NCBI GenBank assembly: GCA_964017235.1
Contig: OZ024929.1
Coordinates: 158,147,609 to 158,211,608, forward strand
Direction of reading: 5' to 3'
DNA from: Sabellastarte sp. h YS-2021
Taxonomy: Eukaryota; Annelida; Polychaeta; Sabellida; Sabellidae
DNA length: 64,000 nt
Numbering within the stretch: position 1 is the first letter of the stretch; every line of letters begins with the position of its first letter. The translations under genes and the position numbers were made by a program. The notes under the pieces were generated by a model. That model saw nothing but the letters and a program-made list of their open reading frames with translations. It searched no databases and had not been told where the DNA came from. Shown here piece after piece: positions 42,380 through 50,848 of the stretch.

Positions 42380-42666
42380 TCCAAAGGTAAAAGGCTGAAG
42401 CTGAGTTCTGGAGCCTGAAGACTGTAGTCTGGCCACACCCACAGGTGGTCCCAGTCTGGCAGGATCAGAGGGCTGGCTGGAGAGTATGGAGGATCCAGTT
42501 CCAGATGAGCTTGAGCCCTGGGTTTCCATAACACCCACTTGAGGGGTCACAGCATCTTCAGTAGGTGCAATGACAACCTCTTCTTCGTCATCAGCAATTA
42601 TTACAACGTCATCATCATCTTCTTCGAGTTCTTCAGGTTGAATATCATGGCCTTCTATCCTCTGTT
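42380..42666 (-). CDS. TPR: TPR exon 4
   Basis: Acceptor ATATATTCCAG at 42667, donor GTAAGT after 42380; 287 bp. The first two bases complete Glu with exon 3 across a 12.4-kb intron. It is strongly acidic at first (EELEEDDDDVVIIADDEEE), then Ser/Gly/Gln-rich, ending LQPFTFG. The acidic-then-Ser-rich order fits the unstructured TPR tail. Intron 4 to exon 5 is only 325 bp, and I see nothing else in it. Confidence 0.88.
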
Positions 42667-43389
42667 CTGGAATATATATTCACACATAGGGTCAAGGTCA
42701 ATATAGGAATAACCCCCGACCAAACCATGGTAAAATTCTGCGTATACCATGGTTTTGGAGGGGTTTATTTCTATTCTAACATGACAAATTATTTTAATAT
42801 GAACAATAATTCGAAGCTACCAGGTTATGCTGATTTCACATGTGAAGTATTTCATTGTTTAGCCAATCAAATTCACGGACACATCAATGTCATGTTAGAA
42901 TGTTTCTTTAATATAAGGTCACAAGCTGTAACCAAACACTGGCACAGCTGGGATGCGACACCATGCACTTTTTAGTTCATTTAAATACCTTATACAGAGA
43001 TAAAATAGATGTCGACATCATTTAATGTACTGAATATCCAAGAAGAGAATTTTCAGTTACGAAAAGGTCAAAACTAATATTTTGTGGAAGTGAGCTATCT
43101 ATATCACTTGTGCAAACATGAAATTTTTTTTTTTCATTCAATTGCAATTAACTTTATATATTATCTCATATATCACTTATAAGCTTCACATGCAACTTGA
43201 ATCAATAGGATTGGTCAAGGAAAATAATTGGTAGTAAACTAAAAAATCTGAAGCTGTAAAATTTATTAATTGGAGAATAGCTGTCAATGGAAAAAAGCAC
43301 AATTATGTAAAAGTGCATATAATAATCAGTTGCAGCAATCCATATATCTTTGTCATAAGAGAAAGATGTCTCAAATATGGCAGGTGAAC
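42667..43389. other. TPR intron 3, part nearest exon 4
   Basis: No gene is seen. A pair of inverted segments, ATTCTAACATGACA (about 42773) and TGTCATGTTAGAAT (about 42888), and an inner palindrome-like stretch (AAACCATGGTA...TACCATGGTTT, 42723-42756) suggest a small MITE-like relic. The rest is AT-rich. Confidence 0.5.
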
Positions 43390-44519
43390 ACACTTTGGCA
43401 GAGTGAAAGTTAAAGGTCACACCATGATGCACACCTATACCACCTAACCATTGTCCCTACCAACTGTCAACCTTCTACACCTTAGGAATCAAAGAAGAAA
43501 CCCAGACAAGATTTTAAAATTCATGGTCACTATGACAAGGTCAAAGGTCAAATCAAGGTCACACCATGACGTTGCACACCTACAACCCCCAACCAATGTC
43601 CCTACCAAGTATCAACTTCCTACACTTTACAGTTTCCAAGATATAGCCCAGAGAATATTTTAAAGGTCAAGGTCACTACAGCAAGATCGAAAGTCCAATC
43701 AAGGTCACACCATGACGTTGCACAGCTACACCCCCGAACCAATATCCCTACCAAGCAACAACTTCCTACACCTTACGGTTTCCGAGATATAGTGCAGACA
43801 AGATTTTATAGGTCAAGGTCACTACGGCAAGGCCAAATCAAGGTCACACCATAATGTTGCACACCTACACCCCCTAACCAATGTCCCTACCAAGTATCAA
43901 CTTTCTACACCTTACGGTGGCTGAGATACAGCTGAGACAAGATTTTATAGGTCAAGGTCACTACCACAAGGTCAAATGAAGGTCACACCATGACGTTGCA
44001 CAACTATACCCCCTAACCAGTGTACCTACCAAGAATCAACTTCCTATATTTTATGGTTTTTGAGATATAGCCCGGACAAAATTTTTTAGGTCAAGGTCAC
44101 TAGGGAAAGGTCAAAGGACAAATCAAGGTCACACCGTGACGTTGCACACCTACTGCCTCCAACCAATGTCCCTACCAAATATCAACTTGCTACACCTTAC
44201 GGTTGCCAAGATATAGTCTGGACAAGATTTTATAGGTCAAGGTTACTATGGCAAGGTCACACCATAATGTTGCACCCCTACACCCCCTAACCAATGTCCC
44301 TACCAAGTATCAACTTCGTACACCTTACAGTGGCTGAGATACAGCTGGGACAAGATTTTATAGGTCAAGGTCACTACCGCATGGTCAAATGAAGGTCACA
44401 CCATGACGTTGCACAACTACACCCCTAACCAGTGTATCTACCAAGTATCAACTTCCTATATCTTATGCTTTCTGAGATATAGCCCAGACAAAATTTTATA
44501 GGTCAAGGTCACCACAGAA
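43390..44519. repeat. AGGTCA satellite array, left part
   Basis: Monomers of about 128-148 bp contain GGTCACACCATGACGTTGCA, CCTACCAAGTATCAACTTCC, GAGATATAGCC and TTTATAGGTCAAGGTCACTA. The last 690 bp (43830-44519) is one full higher-order unit of five monomers in the same phase as the right part of the array. The array is interrupted at 44519 by DIRS copy E. TCAAGGTCA, the extended nuclear-receptor half-site, occurs about twice per monomer. Confidence 0.93.
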
Positions 44520-44567
44520 TTGCAAATTTAATAAGTAAATTAAATTTTTATAAGTTAATACCCTATC

Positions 44568-44735
44568 CAATGGACAATTGCTTTACCGGTCGGCGCGACC
44601 GGTCCCGCCAAACGCCAGAAAAAGACGTCCTGTATATACTACCGGCAGGACCGGTCACAGAGTGTGCATTCGCCAGGTGGCGCATCGTACTTCATTTCCT
44701 GTTTACCTCTTGACGTCATAGCATCTTTTTCGTGT
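44568..44735. repeat. Left terminal inverted repeat of copy E
   Basis: Inverts 50653-50820. It contains the GC-rich palindrome ACCGGTCGGCGCGACCGGT and TGACGTCA at 44711-44718. The repeat is shared with copy B in layout but differs in most of its middle sequence. Confidence 0.92.
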
Positions 44736-44794
44736 CTAATCCTAGTAAGACCCCTAGTAAGCTGATAGCGGGGCCGGTTGGGTGGGCCTTGCCT

Positions 44795-44891
44795 GTCCAT
44801 TGGATAGGGTATTAACTTATAAAAATTTAATTTACTTATTAAATTTGCAATTTTATTGCGTTAATACATCCTATCCAATGGACAATTGCTG
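44795..44891. repeat. Internal complementary region of copy E
   Basis: The junction at 44850/44851 (AAATTTGCAA, TTTTATTGCG) joins the inverted copies of both extreme ends of the element, exactly as in copy B. The element boundaries at 44520 and 50848 are confirmed by this segment. Confidence 0.95.
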
Positions 44892-45269
44892 AATAACTAC
44901 CGCTTGGCAGGCGGGTAAGCAGCTAGGGACTTATGTGAACTCATAACAACAATTTTTAAACAGGCCCATTTGACCTAGGGTCAGAGAACCCTGAAAGGTC
45001 AGGGTCGGTCACTAACTCACCGGTTAACCGGGAGCCTACCGACGTTGCCCCCCCCTTTTTTCTTTCCTTTCAGAGTGGTCTGAGTTGGAAAGATAGGGAG
45101 AGAGAGGGGCTGAGTTCAGTCCCAGAAGAAATAAACTTCCCAAAGGAAGCAAGTCACAGTTTTTTTTTTTTTTTTTTTTTGAACATATATGTACATCCAA
45201 CATATTTACATTATGTACATATCTAGCATATTTACAATATGTACATATTTACATATATACAACATCTCC
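44892..45269 (-). other. 3' non-coding stretch of copy E
   Basis: No gene. It contains a short C run (45050-45056), a T run of about 22 (45160-45181) and ACATATTTACA-type short repeats directly after the YR stop, matching the layout of copy B. Confidence 0.7.
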
Positions 45270-48200
45270 TCACTTCTGGGCCTGGTGGTGCACCTGCTGG
45301 GCAGCCACTACAGGTCCCAGGTGGAAAAGCTCTGAATCAGCCCAGGCAACATCCTTCAAATAAAATTGGGTGAAGGTGTTGTGAGATTTCCAGTGGCAGG
45401 CTGACAAGATCTGATCTAAGGAGATCCCTGATTGGAAAGCCTTAGAAGCAGCAAAGGCCCTAACATCATGGGCTTTAACCTGATGTAAGGTGAGGGCCTC
45501 CTGGTCAGAGAGCTCATAGCACAGAACCACAGTCTGTTTGATCCATGAGGAGATGGTGGCAGGCGAGATGTCTTTATCAAAACCCTTCTTGAAGGAGACA
45601 AAGACTAACTCCTTATTCTGCCTGAGGTCTGCAGTCCTGTCCAAGTAGTAACGCAGGGCTCTAACTGGACATAGGGACCTGTCACCCTTGAGTGACCTAT
45701 CCAGAGATGGTGCCAGGGCTGGGATGACCACTGGTGCCACACTATCTGGACCCTCCTTAGCCAGCTGATTCTTGGATAGGAAGCTGGGTGAAGGGTACAA
45801 AGACACCTTAGACCAGTCTGACTGGTGTCTGATGTTCTTATGTAACCAAGCATGGATCTCACTCCTGCGTTTACCTGAGCCCAAAGCCAGCAGGAAAACA
45901 GTCTTGAAGGTCAAATGTTTTAATGAGGCCTCTTTTAAAGGTTCAAAAGGAGCCTTTGTCAGCTGGTGTAAGACCAGTGACAGGTTCCAGGAGGGTATAC
46001 CCCTCCTGCCCTTAGGCCTGTCTCTATGGAAACTATCCAGGAGACGAGTGAGATTCTCATCTTTGCTGACATTAATGGTGGAATTGCCCAGTTTGTCAGC
46101 AATGGCTGATCTGTAGCCATCAATAGTGCCTGGTTGTAACTTCTTGTCCTGGAACAAGTGCAGGAGGAAGTCAGCAATGGCTTTCAGAGGTGGTGCCCTG
46201 AAGTCCACCTGATTACTGAGGCACCACTTTGTAAAAATGGTCCACTTTGCCTCATAGACAGATCTGGTTGATCTTCTTTGAGGAGCCTCAATTCGTGCTG
46301 CCACCGCCTCAGAGAAGCCTTGCTCCTTGATTGCTGAGGCTCTAGGAGCCAGGCATGTAGGTTCAGATTCGACAGGTTCCTGTGAAGGACCTGGTTGAAC
46401 GGCTGAGACACAAGGTTTGGTATGCTGGGCAGACAGAGTGGGATCTGGCTTGACATTGCTACCAGGTCCCAAAACCAGGGCATGTTGGGCCACCCTGGGG
46501 CAATCAGGATTATTCTGTTGCAGGGGTAGTCCTGGAGCTTCTCCACCACTTTGCCCAAGATGGCTGCCGGTGGGAAGGCGTATGGGTCCAGGTCCTCCCA
46601 GGAGAGGCTGAGTGCATCCACTGCCCAAGCCTGGGGGTCTGGCACCGGTGACACAAACTGGGGTAGTTTGTTGTTGAACCTGGTGGCAAACAGGTCCACT
46701 TTTGGCTGGTGCCACCTTGCGCATACAGCTTGGAATACTGCTGGATGAAGTGACCACTCTGTTTGAATGGTCTGGCCAAGTCTGGATAGCTTGTCTGCTA
46801 TCACGTTCAGCCGGCCGGGGATGTGACGTGCCCTGAGGGTTACCTGTTGTCTGGTGCACCAGGACAGGATTCTCCACAGTAGGGCACACAGTGACCCCGA
46901 CTTCATCCCCCCTTCTTTGTTGATATAGGCAACCACTGTTGTGTTGTCTGTAGCTATCAACACAGTCTTGTTGCAGACCAGGGTTCGAAACTCCTTTAGA
47001 GCTAGAAAAACTGCTTTTAGCTCTAAGTGGTTTATGTGCAACTTGCTTTCTGGAAGGGACCAGGTTCCCCTTGCAGTATGGTCGTCCAAGTGAGCGCCCC
47101 ACCCTTCGTTTGATGCGTCTGTAAAGATCTGCAGAGCATGTTTTAGAGGGTGTAATGGTTGACCTAGTAGCACATTGCTTTCCTCCAGCCACCACCTTAG
47201 ATGAGGATGGAGGGACTTGGGGACCGGTATCACCTTTTCCAGTGATTCTGGGACCCTCCAGTTGTTTTTCAAGTGCCACTGTATGGGTCTCATGTGGAGT
47301 CGCCCTAAGTGGACTTGTTTTTCTGTTGCTGTGAGGAGACCTATGAGGGACATGAATTTCCGGACCGGACAAACCGGATCCGACATCATTGATCTGATCT
47401 TGTCTGTCAAAGCCTGCCAACGTTCTTCTGTTGGTCTGACCTTGCCCTCTTTCAGGTCGAACTGGTAACCTACGAAGTTGAAGACCTGTTTGGGTGCCAG
47501 TTCTGACTTTTCCTTGTTCACCAGCCACCCTAGTTCCTGACAAAGAGTGACCAGGGTTTGAGTATGCTGGAGACAGGTGTGGAGGGTAGAGGCCCTCACC
47601 AGCCAGTCGTCTAGGTACTGGTGGATTCTTATACCCTGTCGTAAAGCCATGAGCTTGACCTCTTTGGCCACCACTGTGAACTCCATGGGTGCAGTGGAAA
47701 GACCAAAGGGCAGGGCCTTGAACTGGTAGGATTGGCCCTGAATGTGAAAACGCATGTACTTCCTTGACTGACTGTGAATTGGTATGTGGAAGTAAGCGTC
47801 TTTGAAATCTATGGATGTGACCCACTCCCCTGCCTGTAGGGAGGTTCTTATTGTCTCTGGGGTCTCCATCTTGAACGACTCTGTGTTTAAAAAGGTGTTC
47901 AAAGTGCTCAGGTCCAAGATAGGTCTCCACCGGTTGTTGGGTTTGGGAACCAAAAATAACCGGTTGTAAAACCCTAGGGAGGTCTGATTTGTTACCGGTT
48001 CTACTGCATTCTTGTTTGTTAGCTGAGTCAGTGCCTCCAAAAGGAAGGCCTGTCTTTGGGGGTTTACATATTTGCTGATGACCATTGGTGACCTGGTTAG
48101 GGTGGGTCTGAACCGGAAGGGAAGGGTGTAGCCCTCTCTCAGTATTCTGATAACTTTTGGACTGGCACCCAGAGTTTCCCACTTCTCCCAAAACTGCTGA

Positions 48201-48512
48201 AGTCTTGCCCCTACAGGAAGATTTGTGACAACAGTTGGGACATTTGTGACAATTTTTACAAAACTCAAGTGATCTACACAGGAAACATCTTTCACATGGT
48301 TTATTTCTCTGATAGATTGACAATAATCGGGATTTACACCTTTCTTTTGCGGTGACCCGTTGGCAAAAGGAACACTTGCAACAAAAGAGTTTACATGTGG
48401 AAACACAGTCTCGCTCTTGTTTGTCACTGGTGGTGGTGGGTACAAGCCCTCCATCTTGTCGGATACATTTACAGAGTTCACCAATCCGACCACATTTGCA
48501 AAACAGTGATTG
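45270..48512 (-). CDS. Read-through frame: Cys-rich region to tyrosine recombinase (copy E)
   Basis: About 1080 codons are open after the Gag TGA (48513-48515) in the same frame. The first 50 codons include KCGRIGELCKC; then come cluster 1 (CKLFCCKCSFC, KER) and cluster 2 (nine Cys, 48213-48296: CERCFLCRSLEFC, CPNCC). A long Ser/Pro/Arg-rich linker overlies the RT. The YR domain occupies about 46350-45270: LALGSGKRRSEIHAW (Arg), AHDVRAFAASKA (HxxR), ACHWKSHNTF, FYLKDVAWADSE (Tyr). No ATG is seen near the start, so expression as a Gag extension is proposed. Confidence 0.86.
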   Translation of the reverse strand, partial: QSLFCKCGRIGELCKCIRQDGGLVPTTTSDKQERDCVSTCKLFCCKCSFCQRVTAKERCKSRLLSIYQRNKPCERCFLCRSLEFCKNCHKCPNCCHKSSCRGKTSAVLGEVGNSGCQSKSYQNTERGLHPSLPVQTHPNQVTNGHQQICKPPKTGLPFGGTDSANKQECSRTGNKSDLPRVLQPVIFGSQTQQPVETYLGPEHFEHLFKHRVVQDGDPRDNKNLPTGRGVGHIHRFQRRLLPHTNSQSVKEVHAFSHSGPILPVQGPALWSFHCTHGVHSGGQRGQAHGFTTGYKNPPVPRRLAGEGLYPPHLSPAYSNPGHSLSGTRVAGEQGKVRTGTQTGLQLRRLPVRPERGQGQTNRRTLAGFDRQDQINDVGSGLSGPEIHVPHRSPHSNRKTSPLRATPHETHTVALEKQLEGPRITGKGDTGPQVPPSSSKVVAGGKQCATRSTITPSKTCSADLYRRIKRRVGRSLGRPYCKGNLVPSRKQVAHKPLRAKSSFSSSKGVSNPGLQQDCVDSYRQHNSGCLYQQRRGDEVGVTVCPTVENPVLVHQTTGNPQGTSHPRPAERDSRQAIQTWPDHSNRVVTSSSSIPSCMRKVAPAKSGPVCHQVQQQTTPVCVTGARPPGLGSGCTQPLLGGPGPIRLPTGSHLGQSGGEAPGLPLQQNNPDCPRVAQHALVLGPGSNVKPDPTLSAQHTKPCVSAVQPGPSQEPVESEPTCLAPRASAIKEQGFSEAVAARIEAPQRRSTRSVYEAKWTIFTKWCLSNQVDFRAPPLKAIADFLLHLFQDKKLQPGTIDGYRSAIADKLGNSTINVSKDENLTRLLDSFHRDRPKGRRGIPSWNLSLVLHQLTKAPFEPLKEASLKHLTFKTVFLLALGSGKRRSEIHAWLHKNIRHQSDWSKVSLYPSPSFLSKNQLAKEGPDSVAPVVIPALAPSLDRSLKGDRSLCPVRALRYYLDRTADLRQNKELVFVSFKKGFDKDISPATISSWIKQTVVLCYELSDQEALTLHQVKAHDVRAFAASKAFQSGISLDQILSACHWKSHNTFTQFYLKDVAWADSELFHLGPVVAAQQVHHQAQK

Positions 48513-48832
48513 TCATTTATGCTTTTTAAACCCCCTGGCCGGCTTCTGGATGAAGTTTGAGGCTTTACCACCACCTTTCTGAGCAGTTTGCCGGTCTCTA
48601 ATCTGCTTCCATGCCGGAGTAGTGGGCTTCCGGTCCGGCTGGTGAGGGGTTCGATTGGAGGAGACGTATGGATGAAAACGTCCAGGTTTCCTTGGTGTGG
48701 TACCAGCAGAACGCCTCTCTTCACTACGTAAGATTTCCTCTTCAGCTTTGACCAGTAAGCTGTCCGGGAAGAGTGATAGTTGGTGAACTGGAGACGTACG
48801 TAAGGCAGACAAGGTGTCCGGTTTAATCCCAC
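46184..48832 (-). CDS. Reverse transcriptase-RNase H-methyltransferase-like polyprotein (copy E)
   Basis: Open for 882 codons, +1 relative to Gag, overlapping its end by about 320 bp; the start is not an ATG. RT begins near LPVGARLQQFWEKWE; YLDDW is at 47603-47617 (about residue 406). RNase H begins near residue 569 (IFTDASNEGWGAHL), with IATDNTTVVAYINKEGG and RHIPGRLNVIADKLSR. The MT-like domain lies near residues 707-760 (VDLFATRFNNKLPQF, DALSLSWEDLDPYAFPPA); the (D/N)PPY motif is replaced, as in B. The overlapping YR-frame linker is open on the same DNA throughout. Confidence 0.93.
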   Translation of the reverse strand: MGLNRTPCLPYVRLQFTNYHSSRTAYWSKLKRKSYVVKRGVLLVPHQGNLDVFIHTSPPIEPLTSRTGSPLLRHGSRLETGKLLRKVVVKPQTSSRSRPGGLKSINDNHCFANVVGLVNSVNVSDKMEGLYPPPPVTNKSETVFPHVNSFVASVPFANGSPQKKGVNPDYCQSIREINHVKDVSCVDHLSFVKIVTNVPTVVTNLPVGARLQQFWEKWETLGASPKVIRILREGYTLPFRFRPTLTRSPMVISKYVNPQRQAFLLEALTQLTNKNAVEPVTNQTSLGFYNRLFLVPKPNNRWRPILDLSTLNTFLNTESFKMETPETIRTSLQAGEWVTSIDFKDAYFHIPIHSQSRKYMRFHIQGQSYQFKALPFGLSTAPMEFTVVAKEVKLMALRQGIRIHQYLDDWLVRASTLHTCLQHTQTLVTLCQELGWLVNKEKSELAPKQVFNFVGYQFDLKEGKVRPTEERWQALTDKIRSMMSDPVCPVRKFMSLIGLLTATEKQVHLGRLHMRPIQWHLKNNWRVPESLEKVIPVPKSLHPHLRWWLEESNVLLGQPLHPLKHALQIFTDASNEGWGAHLDDHTARGTWSLPESKLHINHLELKAVFLALKEFRTLVCNKTVLIATDNTTVVAYINKEGGMKSGSLCALLWRILSWCTRQQVTLRARHIPGRLNVIADKLSRLGQTIQTEWSLHPAVFQAVCARWHQPKVDLFATRFNNKLPQFVSPVPDPQAWAVDALSLSWEDLDPYAFPPAAILGKVVEKLQDYPCNRIILIAPGWPNMPWFWDLVAMSSQIPLCLPSIPNLVSQPFNQVLHRNLSNLNLHAWLLEPQQSRSKASLRRWQHELRLLKEDQPDLSMRQSGPFLQSGASVIRWTSGHHL

Positions 48833-50534
48833 CCCTTATGAACTCTAAATAACTGTCCCGCCGGGCCAGGGTGAGATTAGCCATGCTGATAAAGACTCCC
48901 TCTGACAAATCCTGCATGGTACGTTGCATAGCCTGTGAAATTGACCGGTTAAACGTAACCAGATATTCCAACTCTTCAACAGCTTGTTGTTTCTCAGCAC
49001 TTTTACCCTTTGAGGAATCGAACCTGAGGGATTTTAACTGGGTGACCATGGAGTCCTGTACCTTGGTGCGGCATCTAGAGAGGCCAGCAGCGTGGTTACA
49101 CATCACTGATTGTTCTCTGAATGACCTCTCCCACCTTCTAAGGGTGTCCTGGCTGAAGGTCCTGGAAACTGGAGCAGAAGGTAAACTGCGTCTTGCAACT
49201 CTAGAAAACATACTGTTAAGCTTTGCCGGTTCCGGAGACCAGTCACCAACAGCCTGGGTAGACGCATCCTTCTTAACAGCTTGCATGTCGTACCACTTTG
49301 AAGTACGTGGTGTCTTGACAAATTGGTCACGCAGTAGACCACTGGTTTCTGTATTCCTGGATGGATAACCTTCAGCAATGGTTATATTCAGTTTCTCCAG
49401 CTTTTTACAAAGCCATTCATCCACCGGCAATTTTACTGACACTTTTCCGGTAGTCTTCACTCTAGCACCGGCAAAGGGATTGTCATCCATAGATGCAGCT
49501 GAGGTGTCATAATCCGGGATTTGATGCCAGCCCATGAAACTCCTCACCCCTCTCAAGGTTTCCCGGTAATTGGCATCTTCAGATAGATCCTGGTCAGTGT
49601 TAGTTTCCGGTACATCACCCTGGTAGTGAACACTAGCCGGAGAGGCCGGTTCCGGATCCACCTCAGCCTCGCTGTCAGATTCCCTAGCAACCTCAGAATT
49701 CTGACCAATGGGAGGCGACTGGTTAGACAGCGTAGTTTTATAACCGGAAGGCAGAACCTCAGGACCCGCACCGGGAGCCTGTGAAGGCTGGGTGGCAGTC
49801 CCTGCACCGGGAACCAGTAAAGGTTGGGTGGCAACAGTCTCAGAGGTACCGGGGCCCTGAACAGGGTGGGTAGCACTCTCATTCACTTCCTTCACAGCTT
49901 GTGTACCAGGAACCCCCAGCGGAGGTTGGGTAGCCGTCAACTGCGTAGCAACGTCACTAGTGCCCTCAGAAAACATAACACTTGTAGAAGCACCCGGATC
50001 AAAGAGGGGGTGTTCTCTGGGCACCACAGAAGCAGAATTCACCGGTCTCACAGGGACAGCAAATGACTGGTTAATCAGCATTGCTTCCAGACGGGAAAAT
50101 CTCTCACTCCACTTGTCATCAAGGGACTTGAGGTCGTCAGAAGTAGGCTTACTGCTGTGCTTCCGTTTAGTAGACCTTGGGGAACCATCAGAACGCTTCT
50201 TCTTGTGCTTGGGTGTAGAATCAACAGGAGACTGCGTCCCTGAATTGACCGGACCCAGCAGTGAAACCTCAGACGGATCAACAAGCTTGGGAGACGTACT
50301 TGTCAAATCTTCAGATTTCTTCTGGCTAGAGCGTTCTTTCCTTTCCTTGTAGGTCGGGGTTGCTAACTGGTGGATCTGAGCAGGCGTAAACGCCTTACAG
50401 ATACTACAGTCCAACTTCTTTACACACGGGTCGTCTCCCACCCCCTTGTCACGACAACGCGCGCATTTCTTATGGTTGTCGAAAAGGGCCATAACGTGCC
50501 CGCAAGAACCTCGTTTCTGTCCAGGAGACGACAT
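48513..50534 (-). CDS. Gag-like protein, copy E
   Basis: ATG at 50534 (MSSPGQKRGSCGH) is chosen over an upstream open stretch because B and D start alike. The Zn-type cluster is CGHVMALFDNHKKCARC, DPCVKKLDCSIC. The middle is Pro/Gly/Thr-rich with repeats of the type QxPGAGT. The C-terminal half carries the shared ARRDSYLEFIRGG motif, and the tail is basic (ARGFKKHK). Stop TGA is followed by CAATCA (CARYYA). The role is structural, by analogy with other DIRS ORF1 products. Confidence 0.86.
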   Translation of the reverse strand: MSSPGQKRGSCGHVMALFDNHKKCARCRDKGVGDDPCVKKLDCSICKAFTPAQIHQLATPTYKERKERSSQKKSEDLTSTSPKLVDPSEVSLLGPVNSGTQSPVDSTPKHKKKRSDGSPRSTKRKHSSKPTSDDLKSLDDKWSERFSRLEAMLINQSFAVPVRPVNSASVVPREHPLFDPGASTSVMFSEGTSDVATQLTATQPPLGVPGTQAVKEVNESATHPVQGPGTSETVATQPLLVPGAGTATQPSQAPGAGPEVLPSGYKTTLSNQSPPIGQNSEVARESDSEAEVDPEPASPASVHYQGDVPETNTDQDLSEDANYRETLRGVRSFMGWHQIPDYDTSAASMDDNPFAGARVKTTGKVSVKLPVDEWLCKKLEKLNITIAEGYPSRNTETSGLLRDQFVKTPRTSKWYDMQAVKKDASTQAVGDWSPEPAKLNSMFSRVARRSLPSAPVSRTFSQDTLRRWERSFREQSVMCNHAAGLSRCRTKVQDSMVTQLKSLRFDSSKGKSAEKQQAVEELEYLVTFNRSISQAMQRTMQDLSEGVFISMANLTLARRDSYLEFIRGGIKPDTLSALRTSPVHQLSLFPDSLLVKAEEEILRSEERRSAGTTPRKPGRFHPYVSSNRTPHQPDRKPTTPAWKQIRDRQTAQKGGGKASNFIQKPARGFKKHK

Positions 50535-50652
50535 AATGATCAGGAACGTTGTAGAATTATTCCGTACTAATAAAAAACAAGAAACTTGGAAGAGTTCGTT
50601 GTAAAAATTCAAAAGCGTATCTCTGAAGAAAATCTTCTGCACACTCTTTCGC

Positions 50653-50848
50653 GCCAAACGAAAAAGATGCTATGACGTCAAGAGGTAAACAGGAAATGAA
50701 GTACGATGCGCCACCTGGCGAATGCACACTCTGTGACTGGTCCTGCCGGTAGTATATACAGGACGTCTTTTTCTGGCGTTTGGCGGGACCGGTCGCGCCG
50801 ACCGGTAAAGCAATTGTCCATTGGATAGGATGTATTAACGCAATAAAA
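50653..50848. repeat. Right terminal inverted repeat of copy E (5' end)
   Basis: Inverse of 44568-44735 plus the terminal 28 bp used in the ICR. TGACGTCA lies at 50673-50680, about 140 bp upstream of the gag ATG on the minus strand, a suitable place for a promoter element. Confidence 0.92.

Larger units (their letters stand above)
44520..50848 (-). mobile_element. Complete DIRS retrotransposon copy E (family 2) in the satellite array
   Basis: 6329 bp from TTGCAAATTTAATAAG to AACGCAATAAAA. Inverted repeats, ICR and uninterrupted Gag, RT-RNase H-MT and YR frames on the minus strand make it, with B, the best candidate for an autonomous copy. The neighbouring satellite gives the exact empty site: CCACAGAA joined to AGGTCAAATC occurs intact at 51531, 52221 and 52911, so integration neither duplicated nor removed bases. 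Confidence 0.96.
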
